Below, one piece after another: positions 47,415 through 58,688 of a DNA stretch of 64,000 nucleotides. The stretch is from NCBI GenBank assembly GCA_022225965.2, contig JAKJXP020000008.1, forward strand, positions 310,001 to 374,000, read 5' to 3'. Under the pieces are notes generated by a model. That model worked only from the letters and a program-made list of their open reading frames with translations. It was not told where the DNA came from and ran no database searches. Position 1 is the stretch's first letter; the number at the start of each line of letters is the position of its first letter. Origin of the DNA: Diatrype stigma. Taxonomy: Eukaryota > Ascomycota > Sordariomycetes > Xylariales > Diatrypaceae. The position numbers and the translations under genes were made by a program.

Positions 47415-47923
47415 CAGGGTGTCAAGCAACGCAACCTGTGCAACGTAATATCCACCATTTGGTGGGAAACAGCTTCTGCAATTCATGCATTTGGGATTTT
47501 TCCAGGCTGCGCAACCTGCAACGCACCTGCAACGCAGTCTACGATAACCTCACCTCGTTGCGCAACTGGTTGCACAGCTGCAGTGGCTGTGCTTTGTGGC
47601 TAGTATACACCGCCACAATAAAGATTTCAGGGGTTAGGGGATTGTGGGTCGGGTGGATAGGGGCGAAACTCGACTCGGTACGTAGGTAGGCAGGCCTGCG
47701 AATACGGCTGGAACACTCCAGATAAAACACCGAAAACTGTCTTCCCACCTATATATACACCCTCACTTTAACCCATTTGGGGTACTGCAACTAGTGCAAC
47801 GCCACTGCAATTTGGTTGCAGCAGCGCAACTCCAATACACCAAATCCGGGGTGCTGGTTGCGGTTACTGCAATCCATCCACTGAAGGGCTTGTTTGCAGG
47901 GGATTGCGTTGCTTGACACCCTG
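47415..47923. mobile_element. MITE-like non-autonomous element, copy 2
   Basis: This 509 bp copy has the same 18-20 bp terminal repeats as copy 1 (CAGGGTGTCAAGCAACGCAA...GATTGCGTTGCTTGACACCCTG). Flanks are GTTGGCGGCA (47405-47414) and GCTGGCGGCA (47924-47933), a 10 bp duplication with one transition. Interior blocks shared with copy 1 include CCACCATTTGGT, GCGCAACCTGCAACGCA, GTGGCTAGTATA and TGCAACGCCACTGCAATTTG. The copies differ in length by 67 bp and at many sites. Confidence 0.88.
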
Positions 47924-48213
47924 GCTGGCGGCAATGAACCTCCACCCACGGATATTAAGAATTGATAATCAAATTTGTTTGGAGTTAGACCAACACCAAC
48001 GCGAGGAGACACATGCTACGACTTCTCGAAGTTATCTCTGAATAGAGTTTGTATTTTACTTTGACAGGTCTTGAGAGACCATACCGTTCAGCTACCTTTT
48101 GACAGCCTCCCCAGACCCGACTCCTTTGTGGTGTCGAGGGTATAGCGAAGGTGGCCGGCAAACGCTTTAATGTTAGGAGAAGTCTAGTCTCGTGTTGACT
48201 TAGAAACCTTAGT

Positions 48214-49518
48214 TTATACCCTGCTGACTAAGGCTTGTCGAAGGGCCTCCATTGCGATGTGCGCATCCGTGGATTGGTTCAAAGATAAGGTGGCCAGCCG
48301 CGCACACAGCGTGTTAGCTAACTCTTCTAGGGTTGGCCGGTGTTCCGGTATGGGAGCCAAGCAGCGGGCGACGAGTGTTCGAATCTCAGCATCGAGGTGG
48401 CCCACGAAATCCTGCGAGATTCTCCTTCGAGCTTCGGTCAACGTAAGGGAGTCTGGGTCCCTAGCAATGACTCTGACCATCACCTAGGATGCGATTAGCC
48501 TCGAACATCCGACAGTGCTTAGAAGATATTCATACTAAACCAATAGACCGTACATTGTGCTCGATACCTGCATTCGGATGCGTACGCTTACTATGTTTAT
48601 ATCAGCTATGTGTTTATGTATATACGAACACAGTACTCACAGATTCCTGAATATATCCTCGAAATTCCAAAGTGTTGTATAATCATCATTAGTTCTCCGA
48701 TATTCTTCATCGGTGTAGATGTCATATAAGTCAGGGTCTTCTGGATCGCCGCCTAATGCACTCCTTCCGAAATCGATGAGTTTCAAGATAGGAAAACCTT
48801 GGTGCTCAGTGTCCTTTGGGTCAAAATGTCCGAATACAACTATGAGAGACTTTAGGAACCCTTGGTCAGCTTAAAACGATTATGGGTACTTAACTAACAG
48901 TTTCCTGGGTGGATGTCGCGATGGCTTAAAGTGAAGGCCCCGGCATCCTGTGGTTGTGGAATGTTACCACGGTTGTAAGCCATATCGAGACATGCGCGAA
49001 CGACTTCAGTTGTATTAATTAGATAACTGTCTCAATTTGAGGCAATCGTTAGTCCTTGTAGCGAGATGACTTACGACAGAGAAATATATATAGGAGGAAT
49101 TCTCTCGGCAACGGGCTGCTCCCCTGGATAGTCTCTAAGAACGACTCTAGGGTCCCATTCTCTAAATACTCCATGATAATATAGGGACCCATATTGCCAT
49201 CAGTAACTGTCTGGCGTATGGTGCCGTCATTACTGACAACTGCGATCAATTGCACAATGTGGGAACAGTTCTGGAGGATCTGATACTTCTTAGTATGATG
49301 ACAATGATAGACGGACATGATGGACATCTACCTACATTAAGCCAATAAATCTCTCTAAGCACCTCGCGGTTTCTTTCGTCTCCAAGAGCAACCTTCACAG
49401 CGAATCTTCGTCGACTGCCATCTTCGTGATTCTCTGTAAACCGAAAGGTCTGGCCGCTTGCACCTTCCCCTATTGACTTTTCGAAAGAGATACGTGGCCC
49501 TTCCCCGAACAGATCCAT
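48214..49518 (-). CDS. Protein kinase (Ser/Thr type, fungal divergent family)
   Basis: Five exons (49518-49336, 49279-49075, 49003-48899, 48839-48641, 48472-48214) join in frame to 316 residues. The N-terminus carries the glycine loop GEGASGQTF and the ATP lysine in FAVKVAL. A hinge EYLENGT, the catalytic loop HRDIHPGN and the metal-binding LIDFG follow. The C-terminal lobe has the conserved arginine in PEHRPTLEEL. HRDIHPGN instead of HRDLKPEN is typical of a divergent family of filamentous-fungal kinases. Exon 5 must start at GTCAG|A inside what looks like open sequence; the obvious CTAG acceptor 11 bp upstream gives a stop. The exon 3 acceptor is an AAG. The start ATG is the first available in frame; an extra 5' exon is possible. 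Function and target are unknown. Confidence 0.8.
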
Positions 49519-51020
49519 TGACTCATTGGGCACTCGCCAAGTATCACAGCTTCCAGCTTTCCAATATTACTGGGTTCTTTTACCTCCATGATTGAGATTA
49601 ATTCTTACAGGACTCCCACTAGAGCCAAGCAGATGGCAGGACTGATGGCCTCATTGTCTAAGGTACAAAGCCCTTTCGCCCACCCGTTTAACCAATTCCG
49701 GGCTACAGGTGTCTGCGCCTAGAGATGCAAAAGTAACAAAGACTTTATAATGGTTGGCTAGGCTGCCCATGCCAACCATCAACCACAAGGACGCAGTGAA
49801 GAAAAGCCTACTTGTACTTTGGGAAGGCCGACTGTTTTAACCTTGTGAGGTTTGACCCGTCAGTTAGGTAAAGCATGCGCTATAACAATAGCTTCCTGAT
49901 ACTTCTTGAGGATTGCTTCATACGCTTCCTCAACTAGATAGTCGCAGAATTGCGAAACATGTTGTAGGAATGAGAGGCAGGTGACAGGTCGGAGTCATGA
50001 CTTGGCAAGTGCCAAGTGCCTGCTCTTCTCCGTTCTCCTCTTTGAGGGTAGCCGCCGATGACGGAGGAGGCCTCCTTCAAAAGATGCGCTGAACATGTTG
50101 GGGATACAGTCCATTCGACTCATAACGCCGATATCTGATGGGGACGGCACCTTCTCTCATCGCCGCTGGCCAGTATGAGGCTGTGAGTCAACCAAGCGCG
50201 CAAATGCCGAATCCTATCAGCCCTGATTGCTGTATCGGAGCCGACAGCTTCTGCGATCCTGCGCCTCACACAACTACTACTGGTTGTGAAAGATGTTAGC
50301 CGGGTGCTAGGTTGAGGCTGTGATGTATCAGCCTAAGGAAGAATGCCTCGTCAAGTCACCAGGTACTTCGTATATGTACATACCGACCTGTGTATGTATG
50401 TATGTAGTGGTGGTATATAGCTTGATTGAGTGTTATCGATAAGCCATATTTCGCTTGGTGGGGCTAATCTACACTGCAGTAAATGTTAATCCATTGATTA
50501 CCTAAGTTTACTTCGTATGTTGGCGCCGTTGCAGTTGCAGGTGGTGGGGTTGACGGGCGCGAGTCATATTACCCCGGGTTACTCATTACGTTGTCACTTC
50601 CATGTGTGTGCGTGTATGTATGTACATATGTGCCGTGCCGTAACTGCCCTGAGTGCCTGACTGCGTAGGTATCAGGGCTATGACTCTGTACGCAGGCCTC
50701 CAGGCTTGTGTGTTCATGATACTTCAACACCTCACCTTCTTTTCATTCGCCTACTTCATACCTACCTACTTAGTACTTACCTACCATCGTTGCCTAGATA
50801 TCTTACTTGTAATCAATCATCCCTTCACCTTACATTGCCTCACCTTCCTAGTATCCCGTATTCACTTCTCTCGTTCCCCCAAGCTTATTTACCTGGATAG
50901 CTACTAAGTAGGTACCTAGAGCTTGACTCCAATGGTCACCCGAATACAACATCATTAAATACTCCACCCTCGAGTCCCACCGAAGCTGGACACCAATTCC
51001 CAACCCGATCTGCCGACGCC
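49519..51020. other. Intergenic between kinase and GTPase genes
   Basis: No gene recognised. There is a GTATGTAT microsatellite near 50393-50407 and repeated TACCTA motifs near 50758-50785. The right part is the promoter of the GTPase gene. Confidence 0.45.
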
Positions 51021-53156
51021 ATGGCAAGTAAAGCTAACAAGCAGCTACCGCACGAGCGGCGGAAAGGCGAAGCTGTAAGTTGTGATACCACGATGTCCGC
51101 GACATTTGGGGCTGTTATGGAGCTGACTATTTGCCCAATCCTGGTGAATTAGGCCTTAAGCGACTTCGCCGACTTCGTAGAGAAACAGCAAGCACTACGC
51201 TATCCATCCGCGAAAGACGCGCCTTCCACATCGACATCTACATCAGCCACCGCCCCGATTGTACACCATTCCGAACTCGATATCCTCGACTCGTTAGAAT
51301 TCAACACCTCCGAACCCCGAGTGCCTTTGCGCGATCTACTGCTGGCCCCTTCCAGCGACGAGTCGGCTGCGAACAAGCTCTCCGAGGTTATCGACGAACG
51401 ACTGCAAGAAGGCCACGGCGAGGCTGTCCTCGACCTCGGCTTCGAAAATGATGGCGACTCGATGCGACTGTCTCGTGGAGAATGGGATTTTGCCTTAGCC
51501 CGGCTGATTGACACGGCCAAGAAGTTGCACGCCGACTGCGATGTCTTGCTCACTAAGGGTGTCGGAGGCAAGTCAGAGGCCGAGTCAACTGCGAATGGCA
51601 AGGAGCTTAAGGACTGTACCGGCAAGATCTTAATCCGCCAGGCTCCGGCTACCGTGGAAAGCGTTATTGAAACGCGGATAGCAGTCGTTGGAAATGGTAA
51701 GAAGACCCCTCGATTGCCATGGATAAGGCCGAAGGTATGCTAAAAGGAGATCGTAGTGGATGCCGGCAAGAGTTCTATGCTCGGCGTGCTAGTTAAGGGA
51801 GACCTGGATGATGGACGAGGAAGGGCTCGTGTCAACCTCTTCCGCCACAAGCATGAAATTGAGACTGGACGAACCAGTTCAGTTGGAATGGAGATTATGG
51901 GGTTTGACACGACCGGCAAGGTGATAACCTCCGACACTCCTGGCAGTAAGTGCGATTGTCCTGAGACTTATGACGTACCTGATACTTATATCAATCTAGG
52001 GAAACTCTCCTGGGAAGAGATTGGGAAGCGCAGTGCCAAAGTCATCACTTTTACCGACTTGGCTGGACATGAGCGCTACCTGAGAACTACAGTTTTTGGC
52101 CTCCTGTCAAGCAGCCCTAATTATTGCTTGCTGATGGTTGCGGCAAACAACGGTTTGATTGGCATGAGTAAAGAGCATCTGGGTATCGCCTTGGCGCTCA
52201 ATGTCCCGATTATGGTCGTGGTGACCAAAATCGACATTTGCCCTCCTAACATCCTGGAACAAACTATCCAGCAGATTACCAAGATCTTGAAGTCCCCAGC
52301 TGCACGAAAAATGCCAATCTTCATTCGAAATCGAGAGGAATGCATCAACACGGCCACTCAGTTTGTCAGCCAGCGGCTCTGCCCGATCTTCCAGGTTTCC
52401 AACGTCACTGGCCAAAATCTCGATCTCGTACGAACATTCTTGAATATCTTGCCGCACCACGGTCGGTATGATGCCGAAGCTCCCTTTGAGTTTCATGTAA
52501 ATGACACCTTCTCCGTCCCATTTGTTGGTACCGTTGTGAGCGGAATAGTCAAATCTGGAGTTGTGCACGCAGGCGATAGTGTGCTAGTTGGTCCCAATGG
52601 GCTCGGCGAGTTTTCTGCAACGACAATTCGATCCATTGAACGAAAGCGAATTGGCGTGCCCGCTGCGTCTGCTGGGCAGTCTGCGAGCTTTGCTCTGAAG
52701 AAGACCCGACGAAAAGATGTGAGGAAGGGTATGGTCGTCTTACCAAAAATAGAGGGCCAGCCCAATCCCAAGGTCTACCGCGAATTCGTTGCCGAAGTCT
52801 TGATTCTTTCCCACGCAACTACCATCAAGACGAAGTATCAAGCAATGCTGCATGTTGGCCCCGTCTCTCAGACATGTGCTATTATTGATGTGGACCGCCC
52901 TTTCATCCGAACAGGCGATCGCGCAACAGTTGCCTTCCGATTCGTCCAGCGCCCAGAATATTTGGCCAAGGGCGACAGACTACTGTTCCGTGAGGGGCGT
53001 ACCAAAGGACTTGGTATTGTCGTGTCTGTTGGTTACGATCCCAACAAGCCACTGGCGCAGTATCGAGCAGGCGGATCAGGAAACGACGCTGAAGAATCGA
53101 GCGGCACCGCGCAACAGGGGGTGGCTTCCTCGGCTCAGGTTAGTGTTGGAGCCTGA
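51021..53156 (+). CDS. GTPBP1/GTPBP2-family translational-type GTPase
   Basis: Four exons (51021-51074, 51153-51696, 51757-51945, 52000-53156) join in frame to 647 residues. The P-loop GNVDAGKSS (198-206) is created by splicing exon 2 to exon 3. Then come switch I (around SSVGMEIMGFD), the DLAGHERY G3 motif, G4 in VVTKIDICP, and a G5-like SNVTGQ. Two beta-barrel domains follow, as in EF-Tu-like proteins (for example VGTVVSGIVKSGVVHAGD and GDRATVAFRF). This is the GTPBP1 (AGP-1/GP-1) pattern: cytoplasmic GTPases linked to ribosome rescue and mRNA decay. Intron 3 is 54 bp, in frame and free of stops. I treat it as an intron because the joined PGRKLSWEEIGKRSAK matches the family better than the read-through. 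Probably a housekeeping gene. Confidence 0.93.
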
Positions 53157-53920
53157 GAGAGTCGTTCTCCCCGGAATGGCGTCGGATGGTAGAGTTGTTG
53201 GGCATGGCTGGGCATGACGGAGGGATGGCATTGACAGAGGATAAGAGGATAAGGCAGGGATTATGAGCGGCGTTGCTGGTTAATACGAATAGTCGTGTAT
53301 GGAAACGATGCGACGCAAGAGGCCGGTTGTATTGATGTATGGCTTGCTTTGCATGCATTTGCATTCATCTTGATTTCGGGCGAAGAAGCCCACGCGGAGT
53401 TTTGCGGGTCCATCATCGTATAGAGAGGAGGGTGTTTGCAGATATCCAAGACGTACCATATGCTCATTGTACCATATGCTCATTCGCATATATTTACTCG
53501 CCGAGCTTACATACAATACGTTTTCGTCGTTACATTGATCTCATTTCCAATCATTGATATAATGGTCACTTGTGCTGTTGTTGTCATTGGCTGTTGACCA
53601 CCCGCTTGCGCATGTAAGTGATAGACCAAGGGACCGAGTGATTGCTTGGTTGACTGTTTATGATCAACACCGAGACACCGAGATCGAGATGTGTTCTATA
53701 TCTACAGCTGCCCCGCGCAGCCATCTCCCGAGAAGACCTGCTCCCACCCCGCACGTGGACGATTATGAACTGTTGACGGACTGAACGAATGATCATCCGC
53801 GAGGCGAGACAGATGTCGGAGCTCGAAGTTGGAAAGGGAGCCACCCAGCTAAATATACCTGGCTACGTCATCAACCACGTACATACATGTATATATATCA
53901 TACCGCGCGCGCGGGGGAAG
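53157..53920. other. Intergenic, 3' side of the GTPase gene
   Basis: No gene recognised. Short open frames here lack any domain. Confidence 0.45.
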
Positions 53921-53959
53921 GGGGGGGGGGGGGGGGGGGGGGGGGGGGGNNNNNNNNNN

Positions 53960-54029
<70 letters not shown>
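53921..54029. other. Assembly gap between a 29-base G run and a 70-base C run
   Basis: Uninterrupted G at 53921-53949, ten N at 53950-53959 and uninterrupted C at 53960-54029. This is almost certainly a scaffolding or sequencing artefact, or an unresolved homopolymer, so the true local length and order are unknown. Confidence 0.9.
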
Positions 54030-54031
<2 letters not shown>

Positions 54032-55768
54032 AAACTTCCCTCTGTTAGTGGTATATTAGGAATTCATTTTCAGAAAACTCCCTGCCGCGGTAAGGTAGTT
54101 AGTTACATTATCCACCTTTTCAAGTAGATGCGCGGCAGCGGACTTCGGGTCCGGGTCTTTACTTACTTCCGGGTTGACTCGGGATTTTCTGTTTGACAAC
54201 AAATAGCTAATTAAGGAGGCGTGCGCGCCGTTCTGTCAGCGGGAGGGGTGGGGGAGCTCAGTAGAAAGTTGTTGACGGATTCGATGATGACCTCAATATA
54301 GCTCCTTTCTTATACCTACCTAGGTAGGTAACCATTCATACGTCTTGGCCGCGATCCCTATATGCTATATGGTTCACCACACCTGCTTGTAATGCAGTGT
54401 CTTTCAGCTTCTCCATCCAAGGATTTATTATACATGCACGCAGACCCGTAGAAAACCTTCGGCTATCACCTTTCGATATCTAATTCCGGCCATCTGCTTG
54501 GGTCATGGTCTATCGATGTTATAAAAACACGCCCGACCGCAGTGGCCGGATTCCGTGTTGTTGAACGGCCGAATCCCGGTCCCGGGGCCGAACCAATAAG
54601 AATGGTCCGGATTTGGTTCAGGCGATGATCAAATGCTTAGACTACAGAGCGGGTAACAGTAGGTTATAGTTATTATACTTATGTAATCCATTTTCTTGTT
54701 ATGCTCGTGCCGCACGGGTCCCGCAGCGTCCGAACGCACACTTATGCAGAATACGAAGAAATAATAAGGAAGGGGGGGTGGTGCTCGCATTCTAGCTATG
54801 CACCTACTATAGTTCATAGAGCTCGCAGGCAGGGGTTTAAATACTGCCGGTGTTATACTCCGTATATCCACCCCTCACGACATCGTGCTGGCTAGGTAGC
54901 GGCATACCGAACTATGTGTGTACGTAGGGCAGCAGCAGCTCAGGTAGGTAGGTGTAGGATCGATGCGCGTAATGCAGGACGTTCTAGTTAGTGACGGAGT
55001 TATGCTCTCGAGTCCGAACGATCCCCCCACACTTGCTGTTGTGGCTAGGATGCGGCAGCCATGACTAGTTATGTTATATGGAGTGTTTAGGTAGATAGAC
55101 TCGACCGACAGCCTACGTAATGTACATGCCACGAATGGGATCGTTTCTCCAGATTTGCTGTTCTGTCAAGACGCATGTTATGCACGATCTCAACTCGGAT
55201 CCTCGACGGCATCGTTCTCGTGTAAATGCAATGCAACATCTTCAGCAGCATGTCGGCAGAGATCCTGTCATGTCATGTGGCGAAAGGGGGGTTGAGGAGG
55301 GGCCGGACCGCAAGAGCAGGGGGTGAAGGCAAGGAGCAGGGGTGTTACGGACAGCTCGCATCCTCCGACTAGTGACCTATGGGAGACTCAGCAAGCTGGT
55401 CGAGCCCCTTGTCCTCTGGTCTTATCTCATTGCACTGCGGGCAAAGCATAGCCCATCCCTTACATAAAAAGCTGCCGGATTTTGCGTGCCCCGGGGAGCT
55501 GTCCGGGATATGCTATAGGGTGTCTCTGTCTCCGGCACGGTTTATGGCCGACCGTCCGATGACTAGCACAGTAGAGACCAACCTAGTATAAAGGCAGCCG
55601 TAGGTCCAGCGGCAGGAGGGGGTTAAGTTTTCTACGGGATCTCTAATTCTCAGACAGTCTCCGTACTTAGTGCTACGCCTTACCTACCCAAGATTTCCCG
55701 GCGCCTTTACATATCCGAATAGTTTATCGAAATATATTCCGCCAAAGCTAGTTAGCTACTATCATAGC
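54030..55768. other. Intergenic with a perfect 18 bp palindrome
   Basis: No gene recognised. TACCTACCTAGGTAGGTA, a perfect palindrome, lies at 54313-54330. The right part is the promoter side of the cytochrome P450. Confidence 0.45.
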
Positions 55769-57860
55769 ATGGCGCCTCTAGCCATAGCGGGACCAGTGAA
55801 TGTGGTCTTGACGACCGCTTCCCTAGTGAGTATTCTTCCGCCCTCGGCTCGACAGAAAGTCACGATGAGCCCGCGCCCTGTGCGCACACGTGCCTGACGA
55901 AAACAAAAACCAGGGCCTGCTCTTCATAGTCGGCGTCGTGTTCTACAACCTCTTCCTGCACCCGCTGCGCTCGTTCCCGGGGCCGCTCCTCTGGCGCGTA
56001 TCGTCGTTCCCGCGGAGCTATTGGATGCTGCGGGCGAGGCTGCCCTACAGGGTCGCGGAGCTGCACGAGCGGTACGGGACGGCGGTGCGGATCTCGCCGG
56101 GGACGGTGAGCTTCAGCAGCCCCGAGGCATGGACCGACATCTACGGGCACCGCAAGGCGGGGCAGCCCGAGTTCGCCAAGCACCGCCATTTCTACATGTC
56201 GACGAGCGACACCGAGGCGCACTCGATCATCCTGGCCGGGCGCGAGGAGCACACGCAGCTGCGCCGCGCCATGGCCCACGGCTTCAGCGAGAAGTCCATG
56301 CGCGGCCAGGAGCCCATCATCGGCTCGTACATCGACCTGCTGATCGCGAAGCTCCGGGACCACGCGGCCACGGGCGCGCCCGCTAACATGCGCGATTGGC
56401 TTAACTGGACCACGTTCGACGTCATCGGCGACCTCGGCTTCGGATCCGCCTTCGGCTGCCTCCGCGACGGTGACTACCACCCCTGGGTCCGCCTCATCAC
56501 CACTACCTTTCGCGCCGATTCCGTGTTCCAAGCCCTGAACTACATCGGCCTACGACCTTTGGCCATCTACATTGCCAGCCGGGGTGGTAACAAGCATCGC
56601 AGAGAGCATCTAGCACTTTGCAAGGCCAAGGTGGCACAGCGTGGTGAGCTCGCTGTTTTCGTGGTTACTTGCTTTCTACTTTCCAATTTTGCGAACCATG
56701 GCATTTGGCGGTAGATTGTGTGTAGGGAAATAAGCTGACTTAGTCATTGGTGATAGTGGAACTCGGTGTTGAGAGGCCAGATTTTCTGGAAGGGTTGATC
56801 AACCGAAAGGATCCTGTGAGTTCTGCGCGCGCGTCATGTTACTTCGAGTCCATATATCGCTACCCCCCTCCCTCTACTTTTCGCCACTACTTCGCGGGTT
56901 CAACCGATGGCTAACCAAGAGCCAAATTTCCCCGAACTGTAGGCTTTGACTGAGGAAGAGCTGGTGAGGAACGGGAGCACTCTGATCATTGCTGGTTCTG
57001 AGACCACGGCTACCTTGCTGAGCGGCGCCATATTCCTGCTCACGACGCACCCTGACAAGCTGGCAAAGCTCGTCGAGGAAGTCCGCAGCACGTTCAACAG
57101 CGAGGAGGAAATCACGCTCAACTCGGTGTCGCGGCTGACGTACATGCTCGCGTGTCTGAACGAGGCGCTGCGCTGCTACCCCCCTGTCGCAACTGGTCTT
57201 CCTCGAGTCGTCCCCAAGGGCGGCGCATACGTCGCGGGCAAGTTCGTGCCTGAGAATGTAAGTGCTTCCGGCACATCGGCCGTGGCTTGTTGCACCACAC
57301 GATACTGATATCTCTGATTCTTGTGTGTATAGACCGTTGTGGCCGTCTGGCAGTGGGCTGTAAACCACGATTCAAGGTACTGGACTGAGCCCTGGAGCTA
57401 TCGGCCGGAGAGGTTTCTCGGCGACCCGCGATTCAAGGGCGACCAACTCGACGCGATGCAACCATTCAGCGCGGGCCCGAGGAACTGCATTGGCAAGAAG
57501 TGCGTGCCCCCCCCCTCCCCCTTTCCCACCCCATTTACCCTTTTCAATCTTTGTCCCTATGCGAATCTCCTACCTTCGGCCCTATATACCAAAGGCTGAG
57601 CTTGAGATTTACGAACATCCACATCCTGTACCGGCTGCGGGGTTACAGCTGGACTAGAGATAAAGTGCTGACAGGTGTGGCTACACAACAGCTTGGCGTA
57701 TGCAGAGATGCGTCTCATCCTGGCGAGGATCATCTGGAACTTCGATCTTGCCCTCGAGGATGACAGCCGAGAGTGGCTGAAGGATCAGCCAGTATATTCG
57801 CTGTGGGATAAGCCGGCGTTGAACGTGCGGCTGACGCCTGTGCCGGCGAAGAATGCGTAA
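55769..57860 (+). CDS. Cytochrome P450 monooxygenase (isotrichodermin C-15 hydroxylase-like, CYP65 type)
   Basis: Six exons (55769-55825, 55914-56643, 56757-56815, 56943-57257, 57333-57499, 57692-57860) join in frame to 498 residues. A hydrophobic N-terminal anchor (GLLFIVGVVFYNLFLHP) and a proline hinge (RSFPGP) come first. The I-helix oxygen-binding motif is AGSETT (299-304). The ExxR pair is Glu356/Arg359, followed by the PERF region (YRPERF), and the haem loop is FSAGPRNCIGK with Cys439. The sequence resembles fungal benzoate-hydroxylase/CYP65-type enzymes of secondary metabolism, anchored in the endoplasmic reticulum and using a P450 reductase. The substrate is unknown. It is 20 kb from the acyltransferase with the GTPase and kinase genes between, so it may not belong to the PKS cluster. 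Confidence 0.92.
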
Positions 57861-58688
57861 AGGGCATAACGACCTTCTAGTCATCAGATCGCTTGCGATG
57901 TGTATTATGCGATTCACTGGACAAGATCATCACACCATATCTGTTAGTTGTACGAAATGATGAAATACCAAAATAAATTATTCATAGCTTTCGACTTGTC
58001 ACGCTCGAATGAACCTCTCGTAGATATGAAGTGCAATGAACCACATGCAGCAAACGGTCATTAATGAGAGTTGAAACTGGCAAGTGTGGATTTGGTCGAA
58101 TGAATCAGCTTTCAGCTTTCAACCTGTACTACAGTTAGTTAGGCCTAAGTAACTGTCCTGGACCGCAATTGCAAGAGTATTATGAAGAAACATACAGGTA
58201 TGTGATTTATGTGACTTCTTATGTAAGTACTTATACTTTATAACTACAGGTAGGTATAGTTAGCACTTGACGCCTCAATTACATGGCCCCGATATTCTGA
58301 ATCCAACCCTAGGAACATTTCGTGAGGTATAGGGGGGGTGAGGGTGGTGGCGGGGAGTCTAAACTCCACGAAGAAGACAAGGTAACCAATATAAAGTAGC
58401 TGATCATCGAACATCCCCTGAACAGCCCCGGGCCCCTATGCACATAAGAGGCACAAACTGCTGCCTATTCGAGTGGGTACAATAACCTGAGCTGGTAACC
58501 CCAAGGATGTCTGAATGATATTTATATAATCCTAATGATGCTGTAAGGTTAACGCAAGAGGTCTTCCCTTCTTCCAATGGATCGCATAGATATACGACCC
58601 TCCACCGTAATTTTTACACGCGTAACTGTCACATTCATCTTCTGTCTCAGCAGTCAGCGTGAGATCTTCGCTGAGCAGCCCCCCAAAA
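57861..58688. other. Intergenic between P450 and metallopeptidase-like gene
   Basis: No gene recognised. It contains the P450 3' region and the promoter of the next gene on the same strand. Confidence 0.45.

Noticed and set aside
48473..48640. Frameshift or micro-exon in the kinase gene
   Set aside because: Using the GTCAG acceptor at 48473-48474 restores the frame, so no break is needed.
55860..56531. 223-codon antisense frame over P450 exon 2
   Set aside because: Overlaps a well-supported P450 exon and has no recognisable domain.
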